This document shows positions 1 to 8,031 of a stretch of DNA of 64,000 nt, one piece after another. The notes below the pieces were generated by a model. It did no database searches, had not been told where the DNA came from, and was given only the letters and a program-made list of their open reading frames with translations. Within the stretch, counting starts at the first letter, position 1; each line of letters starts with the position of its first letter. This DNA comes from Alistipes indistinctus YIT 12060 (lineage in GTDB: Bacteria > Bacteroidota > Bacteroidia > Bacteroidales > Rikenellaceae): positions 682,001 through 746,000 of the forward strand of contig NZ_CP102250.1 of assembly GCF_025144995.1 (NCBI RefSeq), read 5' to 3'. Both the position numbers and the translations under genes were made by a program.

Positions 1-63
1 CACCGGAACCGCAAAAACGGCCAGCGACAGCAACATCAGTGCTATAACGGACTCGATAAACAT
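1..63 (-). CDS. N-terminal fragment of a small membrane or secreted protein (runs off the window)
   Basis: An ATG at 61-63 read on the minus strand opens a frame that stays open to the window edge. It encodes 21 residues starting MFIESVIALMLLSLAVF, a hydrophobic stretch typical of a membrane segment or signal anchor. It begins 8 bases after the rsmE stop codon on the same strand, so it is probably the next gene in the rsmE transcript. Only the start is visible, so the family cannot be named. Confidence 0.45.
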   Translation of the reverse strand, partial: MFIESVIALMLLSLAVFAVPV

Positions 64-71
64 ACGCGCGG

Positions 72-797
72 CTAATTCTTCGGATAAGATTCATTGACGA
101 ACGCGACCGCCGCGACAGCTGCCACGGCAGCCGTTTCAGTACGAAGGCGGCTACGCCCCAAAGAGATATCGGCAAACCCATACTGACGGGCTAATCCGAT
201 CTCTTCGGGCGAAAAATCGCCTTCGGGCCCGATCAGCACCGTCACACGGCTTCCCGGAGAGATGAGTTGCCCGATAAAACGGCGCGGCATATCCTTTTCG
301 CAATGGGCGATCAGCTTCACCCCGTCGAACGGCCGTGCGACCCATTCGCGCAGCGGCGTCAGCGGCTCGACTACCGGATGATAGGCCTTGAGCGATTGTT
401 TGACGGCACTGGTAACCACCTTCTCCAACCGGTCTGTCTTGAGCGTGCGACGCTCGCAATGATCGGTCAGCAACGGTACGATACGGTCTACGCCGATCTC
501 GGTCGCCTTCTCGGCGAACCACTCGAACCGGTCGGTATTTTTGGTCGGGGCAACGGCCATCACCAGCTCGTAGCCCCGTTTTTCGAACTCAGGCCAGCGT
601 TCGCGGATCACGACACGACAATGTTTCGGCGACGCTTCGACGATCTCGGCCCGGCACATCGTTCCCCGGCCGTCAGTCAGGTGCAGCGAATCGCCCGCCC
701 CAAGACGCAATACCCGCACGCAATGCTTCGATTCCTCCTCGGAAAAAACATAAGAACCGGTGTCAGGATCGAGCTCGGGAGCGTAAAAGAGTTGCAT
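72..797 (-). CDS. rsmE: 16S rRNA m3U1498 methyltransferase RsmE
   Basis: Predicted SAM-dependent methyltransferase of the SPOUT superfamily that methylates N3 of U1498 in 16S rRNA in the assembled small subunit. The 241-residue length is normal for the family. An N-terminal PUA-like region (about 1-70, with the typical SKHCVRVLRL helix) precedes the knotted C-terminal domain. There the cofactor-binding loop reads VLIGPEGDFSPEE, and the final LGRSRLRTETA motif forms the trefoil knot. The ATG at 797 sits about 40 bases after a well-formed Bacteroidetes promoter. It is followed within 8 bases by another same-strand gene start, so the two are probably co-transcribed. Confidence 0.95.
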   Translation of the reverse strand: MQLFYAPELDPDTGSYVFSEEESKHCVRVLRLGAGDSLHLTDGRGTMCRAEIVEASPKHCRVVIRERWPEFEKRGYELVMAVAPTKNTDRFEWFAEKATEIGVDRIVPLLTDHCERRTLKTDRLEKVVTSAVKQSLKAYHPVVEPLTPLREWVARPFDGVKLIAHCEKDMPRRFIGQLISPGSRVTVLIGPEGDFSPEEIGLARQYGFADISLGRSRLRTETAAVAAVAAVAFVNESYPKN

Positions 798-845
798 GAG
801 CGGCGGATTTTATCTAATTTTAGCGGCGGAAACGAATTTCCATCA

Positions 846-877
846 CAAAGATACGACAACGAACCTAAAGAAACAAA
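846..877 (-). promoter_or_regulatory. Bacteroidetes-type promoter for rsmE
   Basis: On the minus strand a TTTG at 877-874 is followed, after 20 bases, by TATCTTTG at 853-846. This matches the Bacteroidetes sigma-ABfr pattern (-33 TTTG, 19-21 bases, -7 TAnnTTTG). The expected transcript start near 839 leaves a leader of about 40 bases before the rsmE ATG. Confidence 0.65.
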
Positions 878-913
878 AACGATCTAACCTCCAGAGCCAA
901 TTCCCGGACAATT

Positions 914-3109
914 ATGAAAAATTTATCCGCATTGACATTTCTCATGATCATGACGACACTTCTAAGCGGCTGCAAAAGCAAACAGGCTGAGAACAATCCG
1001 CTGCTCGAAACGTGGAGTACTCCTTTCGGCGTACCCCCTTTTGACAAGATCAAAACCGAGCATTTCAAACCTGCGGTCGAGGCGGGTATCCGCCTGCACG
1101 AAGCGCAGATCGACTCGATCGTAAAAAACACCGAAACCCCGTCGTTCGGAAACGTCATCGAGGCACTGGACCGCAGCGGCGAGGTGCTGAACAACGCCTA
1201 TACGGTCTTTTCCCTGCTGAACTCCGCCGAAAGCAACGACCGGATGCAGGCGGACGACATGGAAATTTCTCCGCTGGTATCCGCCCACAACGACAACATT
1301 TACCTGAACGACCGCCTGTTCCAAAAGGTAAAAGCCGTTTACGACCAGCGCGAATACCTCTCGCTCGATCCACAGCAGCTACGGCTCACGGAACAAACTT
1401 ACAAGCGGTTCGTGCGGGCCGGGGCACTACTCACGCCCGCGCAGAAGGAGCAGCTTAAAAAGATCAACGAACAGCTCTCCAGACTCGGCGTACAATTCGG
1501 CAACAACCTGCTCGCCGACAACAACGCCTTTACGCTGGTAATCGACAAACAGGAAGACTTGGCAGGAGTGCCCGCCTCTATCCAGTCGGCGGCCAACACC
1601 GAGGCGGTGAACCGCAAGATGGAAGGCAAATGGGTCTTTACGCTCAGCAAGCCGAGTATGATTCCGTTTCTGAGCTACTCCGAGCGGCGGGACCTGCGCG
1701 AAAAGCTCTACAAGGCCTACCTCGAACGCTGCAACCGCGGTGACAGCACCGACAACAAACAGATCGTGAACGAGATCGCGAAACTCAGGCTCGAAAAGGC
1801 CCGGCTGATGGGCTATCCCTCTTACGGCGCCTTCGCACTCGACGACGAAATGGCCCAAACCCCTGAAAACGCCTATGCACTGCTCGACAAGCTGTGGCAG
1901 CCATCGTTGGAACTGGCAAAAAAAGAGCTCGAAGAGATGAAAGCGATCAAAAAAGCCGAAACCGGCGACGACAGCTTCGAATCGTGGGACTGGTGGTATT
2001 ATGCGGAAAAAGTACGCAAGCAAAAATACGACCTCAACGAGGAGATGCTTCGCCCCTACCTCTCGCTCGACAATGTCGTGCAGGGTATTTTCCAACTCAG
2101 CAACCGCCTCTGGGGCATTACCTTCCGGCCCGTATCGGTGCCGGTTTACCACAAGGAGTGCATAGCTTACGAAGTATTGGACAAGGATAACAAACACCTG
2201 GGGATCCTCTATTTCGATTTCTTCCCGCGCCCGGGCAAGCAGGGCGGCGCATGGTGCGGCGCTTACCGCGAAGAGCGCTATGAAGAAGGCAAACGTATCG
2301 CTCCGGTCGTAACGATCGTCGCGAACGTAAGCCGCCCGGCAACTCCCAACGGAGTGGCGTTGCTGAACCTCGACGAAACCGAAACCCTCTTCCATGAGTT
2401 CGGCCACGCGCTGCATAGCCTTTTCTCCCAGGTACATTACGCAGGTATCGGCGGCGTGGAACAGGATTTCGTCGAACTCCCCTCCCAATTGATGGAAAAC
2501 TGGGCGTTCGAACCGGATATGCTGCGGATGTATGCGAAACATTACCAGACGGGCGATCCAATGCCGGACGATCTGATCGAAAAAATCCAACGAAGCGCGC
2601 TGTTCAATCAGGGTTTCACCACAACCGAACTGCTGGCCGCCTCGCTTTCGGACATGGATATCCACACGATCACCGAATACCGGCCGATCGACCTCAACGC
2701 TTTCGAAAAGGAGATGCTGAACGGCAAACGGGGACTGATCCCGCAAATCGAACCACGTTACCGTTACCCCTATTTCGCACACATTTTCGGCGGGGGATAT
2801 GCCGCTGGGTATTACAGCTACATCTGGGCCGAAGTACTCGACAAGGATGCTTACGAAGCTTTCGTCGAGAGCGGCGACATTTTCGACCGGACGACGGCGG
2901 AATCGTACCGCAAAAATATCCTCGAGCGCGGCGGTAGCGAAGGCGGTATGGAACTGTACAAAAAATTCCGGGGCCATGAGCCGGATATCAAACCGTTGAT
3001 GATCAAACGCGGACTGATCGAGATGCCGGCCGACACCGCAGCCCGGCCCGCTCCGCTCGACACGGCAGCGCGCAATGCCTCGATCCGCCGCATTATCGGG
3101 CAACAGTGA
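914..3109 (+). CDS. dcp: M3 family peptidyl-dipeptidase (Dcp-like), lipoprotein
   Basis: Zinc metallopeptidase of family M3 that removes dipeptides from the C-terminus of oligopeptides. The zinc motif HEFGH is at residues 494-498, and the third ligand Glu lies in the following helix (VELPSQLMENW). The 731-residue length matches Dcp. The N-terminus, MKNLSALTFLMIMTTLLSGC, is a lipoprotein signal with Cys20 as the lipidation site, so the enzyme should sit in the cell envelope rather than the cytosol where E. coli Dcp is found. Bacteroidetes commonly carry such secreted M3 enzymes. It stands alone on the plus strand and ends before a large palindrome. Exact substrate preference cannot be read from sequence. 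Confidence 0.92.
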   Translation: MKNLSALTFLMIMTTLLSGCKSKQAENNPLLETWSTPFGVPPFDKIKTEHFKPAVEAGIRLHEAQIDSIVKNTETPSFGNVIEALDRSGEVLNNAYTVFSLLNSAESNDRMQADDMEISPLVSAHNDNIYLNDRLFQKVKAVYDQREYLSLDPQQLRLTEQTYKRFVRAGALLTPAQKEQLKKINEQLSRLGVQFGNNLLADNNAFTLVIDKQEDLAGVPASIQSAANTEAVNRKMEGKWVFTLSKPSMIPFLSYSERRDLREKLYKAYLERCNRGDSTDNKQIVNEIAKLRLEKARLMGYPSYGAFALDDEMAQTPENAYALLDKLWQPSLELAKKELEEMKAIKKAETGDDSFESWDWWYYAEKVRKQKYDLNEEMLRPYLSLDNVVQGIFQLSNRLWGITFRPVSVPVYHKECIAYEVLDKDNKHLGILYFDFFPRPGKQGGAWCGAYREERYEEGKRIAPVVTIVANVSRPATPNGVALLNLDETETLFHEFGHALHSLFSQVHYAGIGGVEQDFVELPSQLMENWAFEPDMLRMYAKHYQTGDPMPDDLIEKIQRSALFNQGFTTTELLAASLSDMDIHTITEYRPIDLNAFEKEMLNGKRGLIPQIEPRYRYPYFAHIFGGGYAAGYYSYIWAEVLDKDAYEAFVESGDIFDRTTAESYRKNILERGGSEGGMELYKKFRGHEPDIKPLMIKRGLIEMPADTAARPAPLDTAARNASIRRIIGQQ

Positions 3110-3146
3110 CGCCGGAACCGGCTTTATTCGCATACAAAGTCAAATA

Positions 3147-3188
3147 CCGTAACAAGACAGGCGCCGTACGGCGCCTGTCTTGTTACGG
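3147..3188. terminator. 42-base perfect palindrome between convergent genes, probable bidirectional terminator
   Basis: Positions 3147-3167 are the exact reverse complement of 3168-3188, with a GTAC centre and no unpaired base. It lies between the convergent M3 peptidase (ends 3109) and nucleoside transporter (ends 3349), the usual place for a shared terminator. The flanking U-tracts are short, so termination efficiency is uncertain. A cruciform or recombination role is possible. Confidence 0.6.
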
Positions 3189-3348
3189 TCAAAAACGTGT
3201 GCATCATCGAAGAACAGTAAATCCGCAACCTCTCGTACCGCATCGCATGGAAGCCGGTAACCTGAAACCGGACCGATTCATCCCCGGCAGACCGGATATA
3301 CCCGCCCTGGCCGGGCCACGCGAAATCAGATAGTATACCCCGCACCCA

Positions 3349-4638
3349 TCAGATCAGGATTCCGATCAGTGTGGCGGACATGCAGGAAACAAGCGTCGCA
3401 CCGACAACGGCCAACAATCCGAAACGGGTCAGGAAAAGTTTTTTATTCGGGGCCAGCGAACCGATGCCGCCGATCTGAATGCCTATCGAAGCCAGATTCG
3501 CAAAACCACACAACAGATAGGTAGCAATGATGACCGAACGCTGGTAAACAAAAGCTCCGGCCTCTTTATACGCCGCCAAATCGGCATACGCGACGAACTC
3601 GTTGATCGCGATTTTCTTGCCGAGCAGCGCCGCTACCAACGGCACATCCTCCCGGGCTACCCCGATCAGCCATGCGACCGGCGTAAAGGCCATGCTCATG
3701 ATAAATTCGAGGCTCAGCCCGTCGAAACGGCCTCCGGAGAAAGCAAGTATCCATTCGTTCAACCCGGTATAACGTCCGATCAGCCCGCCGAGCAGGTAGT
3801 TCAGGAAAGCGACGAGCGCAATGATGACCAACAACATGCCTGCAATATTGACCGCCAGTTTCACGCCCTCGATCGTACCGTTGGAGAGCGCATCGAAAAA
3901 GTTGGCGCCGACCGAATCGCTCGATACCTTGGCCTCTTTACGGACAGCTCCCGTCTCGGGGAAAATGATCTTCGCAATCACGACCGTCCCCGGGGCAGCC
4001 ATGACCGATGCCGAAATCAGGTGTTTGGCAAAAATCACCGTCGCCTGCGGATCGCCGTCGCCCAACATCAGGATGTAAGCGGCCATCACTCCTCCGGCAA
4101 TCGTAGCCATGCCCGAAACCATCACGAGGAACAGTTCTGAGTCCGACATGTCGGACAGGTATTTTTTCGTCAGCAGCGGCGATTCGGTCTGTCCCAGAAA
4201 GATATTACCGGCGGCCACCAATCCTTCGGCACCACTGATATACAACAATTTGCGCAATCCCCAGGCAATCCATCCCACGACCCACTGGATCACTCCGTAA
4301 AAATAGAGGATACTGGTCAGTGCGGCGAAAAAGACAGTGACAGGTAAAACTTGGAACACAAAGATATAGCCGACCTTATTCACATCGACCAGATCGCCGA
4401 ACAGGAACTTCGAGCCGGCGTGCGTAAAGTCGAGAATTTTGACGAAACAACGCCCCAGCACCTCGATAAAGTTACCGACAAACGGCACGTAGAGGATCGC
4501 TACACCCAACACCAACTGGAGCAACAGCGCGACGGCAATTTGCGTCCAATCGACGGCACGCCGGTTGCGGCTGAACAGGTACGCGATAAAAATCAGGGCA
4601 AGGATTCCGAGAAATCCCCGAAAAACGGTCACCAGCAT
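3349..4638 (-). CDS. Concentrative nucleoside transporter (CNT/NupC family)
   Basis: Inner-membrane cation-coupled symporter for nucleosides. The 429-residue hydrophobic protein contains the CNT signature region IFLGQTESPLL followed by a loop and SGMATIAGGVMAAYI. The C-terminal part carries the conserved FGFANLASIGIQIGG-like segment (LLCGFANLASIGIQIGG). The start MLVTVFRGFLGILAL at 4638 is chosen because it begins directly with the first membrane helix. An upstream in-frame ATG at 4704 would add 22 polar residues not expected in the family. A possible -7 box (TACTTTTG) lies at 4851-4844, but no -33 box is clear. It is monocistronic and convergent with the M3 peptidase. Substrate (purine or pyrimidine nucleosides) is not resolvable. 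Confidence 0.9.
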   Translation of the reverse strand: MLVTVFRGFLGILALIFIAYLFSRNRRAVDWTQIAVALLLQLVLGVAILYVPFVGNFIEVLGRCFVKILDFTHAGSKFLFGDLVDVNKVGYIFVFQVLPVTVFFAALTSILYFYGVIQWVVGWIAWGLRKLLYISGAEGLVAAGNIFLGQTESPLLTKKYLSDMSDSELFLVMVSGMATIAGGVMAAYILMLGDGDPQATVIFAKHLISASVMAAPGTVVIAKIIFPETGAVRKEAKVSSDSVGANFFDALSNGTIEGVKLAVNIAGMLLVIIALVAFLNYLLGGLIGRYTGLNEWILAFSGGRFDGLSLEFIMSMAFTPVAWLIGVAREDVPLVAALLGKKIAINEFVAYADLAAYKEAGAFVYQRSVIIATYLLCGFANLASIGIQIGGIGSLAPNKKLFLTRFGLLAVVGATLVSCMSATLIGILI

Positions 4639-5081
4639 AGGTTCAAAACTATTAAAAAGGCCGTAACAACTTTCGCTCTTCGCCGGCGGAACGGTCATCC
4701 GCAAAATACCTGGAATACAAGATCATGAGATCATGGAACACCACCCCGTGCAAGGATCAATCACCGGTATCGGCCTTGTTGCAAAAATCGATATTCCAAA
4801 CCGGCTATCATCAAGAAATAATATCGGGCACTCCTATATCGGACAAAAGTAGGTTATTTTTCGGCACAGCCGCGGGACGAACGAAAAAAAGCGGCGCCGA
4901 AGCACCGCTTTATCATAACTTTTATCTTTTAAGGCTATTTATTTTACCCGGTATCGTTCAAGCCCGTCCCTCTCTCCGGGGTTACACCAGATCGGTTTCG
5001 AGGCATATTTCCGGACAAGGAACGGTTTCCGGCCCCGGGGAATCCTTCTTTGGGAGAAGCACCTGACGCCGGGTCACCGCC
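4639..5081. other. Gene-free stretch upstream of the nucleoside transporter
   Basis: This 443-base gap separates two minus-strand genes. It holds the terminator of the M16 peptidase at 4884-4911 and a possible weak promoter for the transporter near 4844-4851. No convincing gene was seen. A 113-codon plus-strand open frame (4725-5066) has no recognisable protein character. Confidence 0.5.
4884..4911 (-). terminator. Rho-independent terminator after the M16 peptidase gene
   Basis: On the minus strand a GC-rich stem (AAAGCGGTGC / GCGCCGCTTT) closes on a TTCG tetraloop and runs into seven T residues (4890-4884). It is a textbook intrinsic terminator placed about 170 bases after the M16 peptidase stop. 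Confidence 0.85.
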
Positions 5082-7904
5082 CTAAAGCGGTTTACCGTCG
5101 CGGTCGACCAACTGCACTTTACCCAGGTTTAGTGCTTTCACACCGGAGAGCTGGCTCTTTGCATCGCCAACCACGACAACCACCATCTTGCCGAAGTCGA
5201 TATTTTTCGCGATTACCGCTTTAGCCTGTTCGAGGGTCATCTCTTTGAGGACTTTCTCACGCTGCAACGGATAATCTTCGCTCAGGCCATAGATCGAGAT
5301 GTCGCGCAACAGGCCCAACAACGCGCCGGGCGTCTCGAACGAACCGTTCATCGTACGCAACAGTGCCGTACGCGTCTGGTCGAGGTACTCCTGCGAGAAC
5401 TCCGCCCCGTAACCCGACAAAATATCGCGGAACAGTGCGAGCGATTCTTTCGTCACCGTAGCCTGCACGCTCGAACGGGCAGCGAAGTAGTTGTTATAGA
5501 TGCCCTGCGTGAAGCTCGAATAAGCACCGTAGGTATACCCGTGCTTGAGGCGCAGGATATCGAACAGCAGGCTGCCCGACGAAGCGCCCAGCTTGTCGTT
5601 GACCACCACGGCGGGATAAGCCTCGGGGCTGGCCACCGGCATCGCTTTGTCGCCGATCATGATGTAGGACTGGCGGGCGCCCGGATAGTCGATGAAATAG
5701 ACTTTGGCCTCGGGCCGGACATCTGCGGAGACGATCTGCGGAGTTTCCACCTCTTTGGCTTTCCAGTTCTTCTCCAGGGAACCGAGCGAAGAGACCACCT
5801 CCTGTTGGCTCAGGCCTCCCACGAAGCTCACCTTGGCCACCGAAGGCGAGAGATTGGCCTCGTAAAATGCTTTCGCATCGTCGAGCGTCAGGCCGCTGAC
5901 GGTTTGTTCCGTTCCGTCGGGCGTATAGGAGAGAATGCTCTCCGAACCGAATACCTGCTTGCGGAACAACTGCTGTCCGATCAGCGAAGGATCGGCCGCA
6001 TTCTGGCGGATATTGTCGAGCATGCGTTCCTTCACTACCTCGAACGACTGTGCGTCCCAGCGGGGATGCAACAGCATCTCTTCGACAAGGGCGATCGCCT
6101 GGGGGTAATTCTTCTTCAGGCAACTGCCCGTCACGACCATCGTCTCCGTACCGGACTGCACCGAAATGCGGGCGCCGAGGGTGCCGATAGCCTCCTCGAG
6201 TTCGGCCGGCGTTTTATATTCGGTACCTTCGTTGAGCATATTCGCGGTCAGCTTCGCAAGACCTGCCTTGGCCGGCGTGTCGGACAACATACCGTTGCCC
6301 AGTTCGATGGCGAAATTCACCAGCGGCAGCTCGCTGTAAACGATGCCCTTTACGGTCATGCCGTTACCGAGCGTAGCATTCCAAACGGCAGGCACCTTCA
6401 GTTCGGGGGTATTGGACATCAGGGCCGGCTCAACGCTGCGGTCGAACGACGAAGGAGTACGCTCGTACGGATCATCGACGATCGCACCGCCCTGCGAATT
6501 GAGCTGCTGATCTTCGATCGACTCCTGGTTCACCACGGCCGGAACAGATCCGGTCAGGGCCAAGTCGAGCTGTCCTTTGGGTACGATACTGATGCCGAGG
6601 TACGGTTTGCCCTTGATGTATTTGTTGTACACGCGCATCACATCTTCGGGGGTGACGGCCTTATACTTTTCGAGTTCGTGGATCGTCCGGTCGGGCGAAC
6701 CGCCGAATACGTTGTCGTGGGCCATCGCGATCGCCTTGCCGTTGGTCGAAACCAAGCGGTTGTAAGTGCGCGTCTCCTCGATGTTCTTGTAGCGTTCGAG
6801 GTCTTTCGGGTCGACTCCCTCCTTCTCGAAGCGGGCATACGCCTCTTCGATACCGGCGTACACGTCGTTCAGGTTCACTCCGGGAAAAGTCGTCGCATTG
6901 AGCAGCGCCAGGCCCGCGATCTCCAGCTGGTAATTGAACATATCGACCGAAGGCACGAGCTTGCGCTCCTCGACCAATACCTTGTACATCGGGGATTTTT
7001 TATCTCCCGCCAACAGGTTGCACAGGAAATCGAGTGCATAGCCGTCCTCGTTGTAAGCCTCCACCGCAGGATAAGTCATAACGATCATCGGCGCATTGCA
7101 AAACGCATCTTCATACGAAATGCGCTTGGTCGAATCGAGCGTCACGTTCTGAACGACCGGAGCCTCGGGCTTCGGCCGGGCGGGAATCTCACCGAAATAT
7201 TTCTGGATCAACTCCTTGGTTTTAGCCACATCGAAGTCACCCGCCACGACCAGCGTCGCATTGCTGGTGGTATAGTACTTATTGTAGAACTCCTTGACAT
7301 CTTCGACCGTCGCGCTACGTAGGTCGGGAATTTCGCCGATCACCGTCCAACTGTAAGGATGTCCCTCCGGGAAGAGGTTTTTGAATACGAGGTCGAACGC
7401 CAGCCCGTAGGGCACGTTCTCACCCTGGCGCTTTTCGTTCGACACCACGTCGATCTCACGCTTGAGGCCGCCTTCGGTCACCGTATTGATAAAATACCCC
7501 ATGCGGTCGGACTCCATCCACAGCACTTTCTCCAGCGCGTCACGCGGCACCGTTTCGAAATAGACCGTTCCGTCGTTGCTTGTCCCGCCGTTGAAAGAGC
7601 CGCCCATCGCATCGATCTTCTGGAAAAACGCATTGCGCGGCAGGTTCTCCGAACGCTGGAACAGCATGTGCTCGAAGAAGTGCGCGAAACCGGTCTTGCC
7701 CGGTTTTTCACGATTGCTGCCCACATGGTACTGGATCGCCACCGACACCACCGGGTCGGATTTATCCTCGTGCAGAACCACCTCGAGACCGTTGTCGAGT
7801 TTGTATTTTTCATATTTCAGGGATGCGGCATCCCCGTTTTTACAGCTGCTCATGCCTGCCATAACAGTAGTCATCAGTAAAGGAATCATCAATTGTTTTC
7901 TCAT
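5082..7904 (-). CDS. M16 family zinc peptidase, two tandem modules, lipoprotein
   Basis: Pitrilysin-type (M16) metallopeptidase of 940 residues. The inverted zinc motif HFFEH is at residues 75-79, and the downstream acidic helix of the first module is present. The second half (from about residue 500) is a further M16 module without an HxxEH motif. This is the usual arrangement in which the C-terminal half shapes the chamber for peptide degradation. The first 21 residues form a lipoprotein signal ending in MSSC, placing the enzyme in the envelope. It is transcribed alone, divergent from the GH106-like gene, with a strong terminator downstream. The substrate is unknown; related enzymes clear short peptides. 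Confidence 0.92.
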   Translation of the reverse strand: MRKQLMIPLLMTTVMAGMSSCKNGDAASLKYEKYKLDNGLEVVLHEDKSDPVVSVAIQYHVGSNREKPGKTGFAHFFEHMLFQRSENLPRNAFFQKIDAMGGSFNGGTSNDGTVYFETVPRDALEKVLWMESDRMGYFINTVTEGGLKREIDVVSNEKRQGENVPYGLAFDLVFKNLFPEGHPYSWTVIGEIPDLRSATVEDVKEFYNKYYTTSNATLVVAGDFDVAKTKELIQKYFGEIPARPKPEAPVVQNVTLDSTKRISYEDAFCNAPMIVMTYPAVEAYNEDGYALDFLCNLLAGDKKSPMYKVLVEERKLVPSVDMFNYQLEIAGLALLNATTFPGVNLNDVYAGIEEAYARFEKEGVDPKDLERYKNIEETRTYNRLVSTNGKAIAMAHDNVFGGSPDRTIHELEKYKAVTPEDVMRVYNKYIKGKPYLGISIVPKGQLDLALTGSVPAVVNQESIEDQQLNSQGGAIVDDPYERTPSSFDRSVEPALMSNTPELKVPAVWNATLGNGMTVKGIVYSELPLVNFAIELGNGMLSDTPAKAGLAKLTANMLNEGTEYKTPAELEEAIGTLGARISVQSGTETMVVTGSCLKKNYPQAIALVEEMLLHPRWDAQSFEVVKERMLDNIRQNAADPSLIGQQLFRKQVFGSESILSYTPDGTEQTVSGLTLDDAKAFYEANLSPSVAKVSFVGGLSQQEVVSSLGSLEKNWKAKEVETPQIVSADVRPEAKVYFIDYPGARQSYIMIGDKAMPVASPEAYPAVVVNDKLGASSGSLLFDILRLKHGYTYGAYSSFTQGIYNNYFAARSSVQATVTKESLALFRDILSGYGAEFSQEYLDQTRTALLRTMNGSFETPGALLGLLRDISIYGLSEDYPLQREKVLKEMTLEQAKAVIAKNIDFGKMVVVVVGDAKSQLSGVKALNLGKVQLVDRDGKPL

Positions 7905-8031
7905 AGACAGAAGGGTTTTAGATCGATAAAGTTACGACTTTTCCGACACAGTAACCACTCCCGCAAGACAAATGTGAACTATTTTTAGCTAATTTTGTTT
8001 TTTGTTGCCTCACCAAACCCGCCAATTTTCA

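Noticed and set aside
1427-3133. 568-codon open frame antisense to the M3 peptidase
   Set aside because: It mirrors a well-supported gene; GC-rich codon use leaves the antisense frame free of stops. No family character, signal or promoter.
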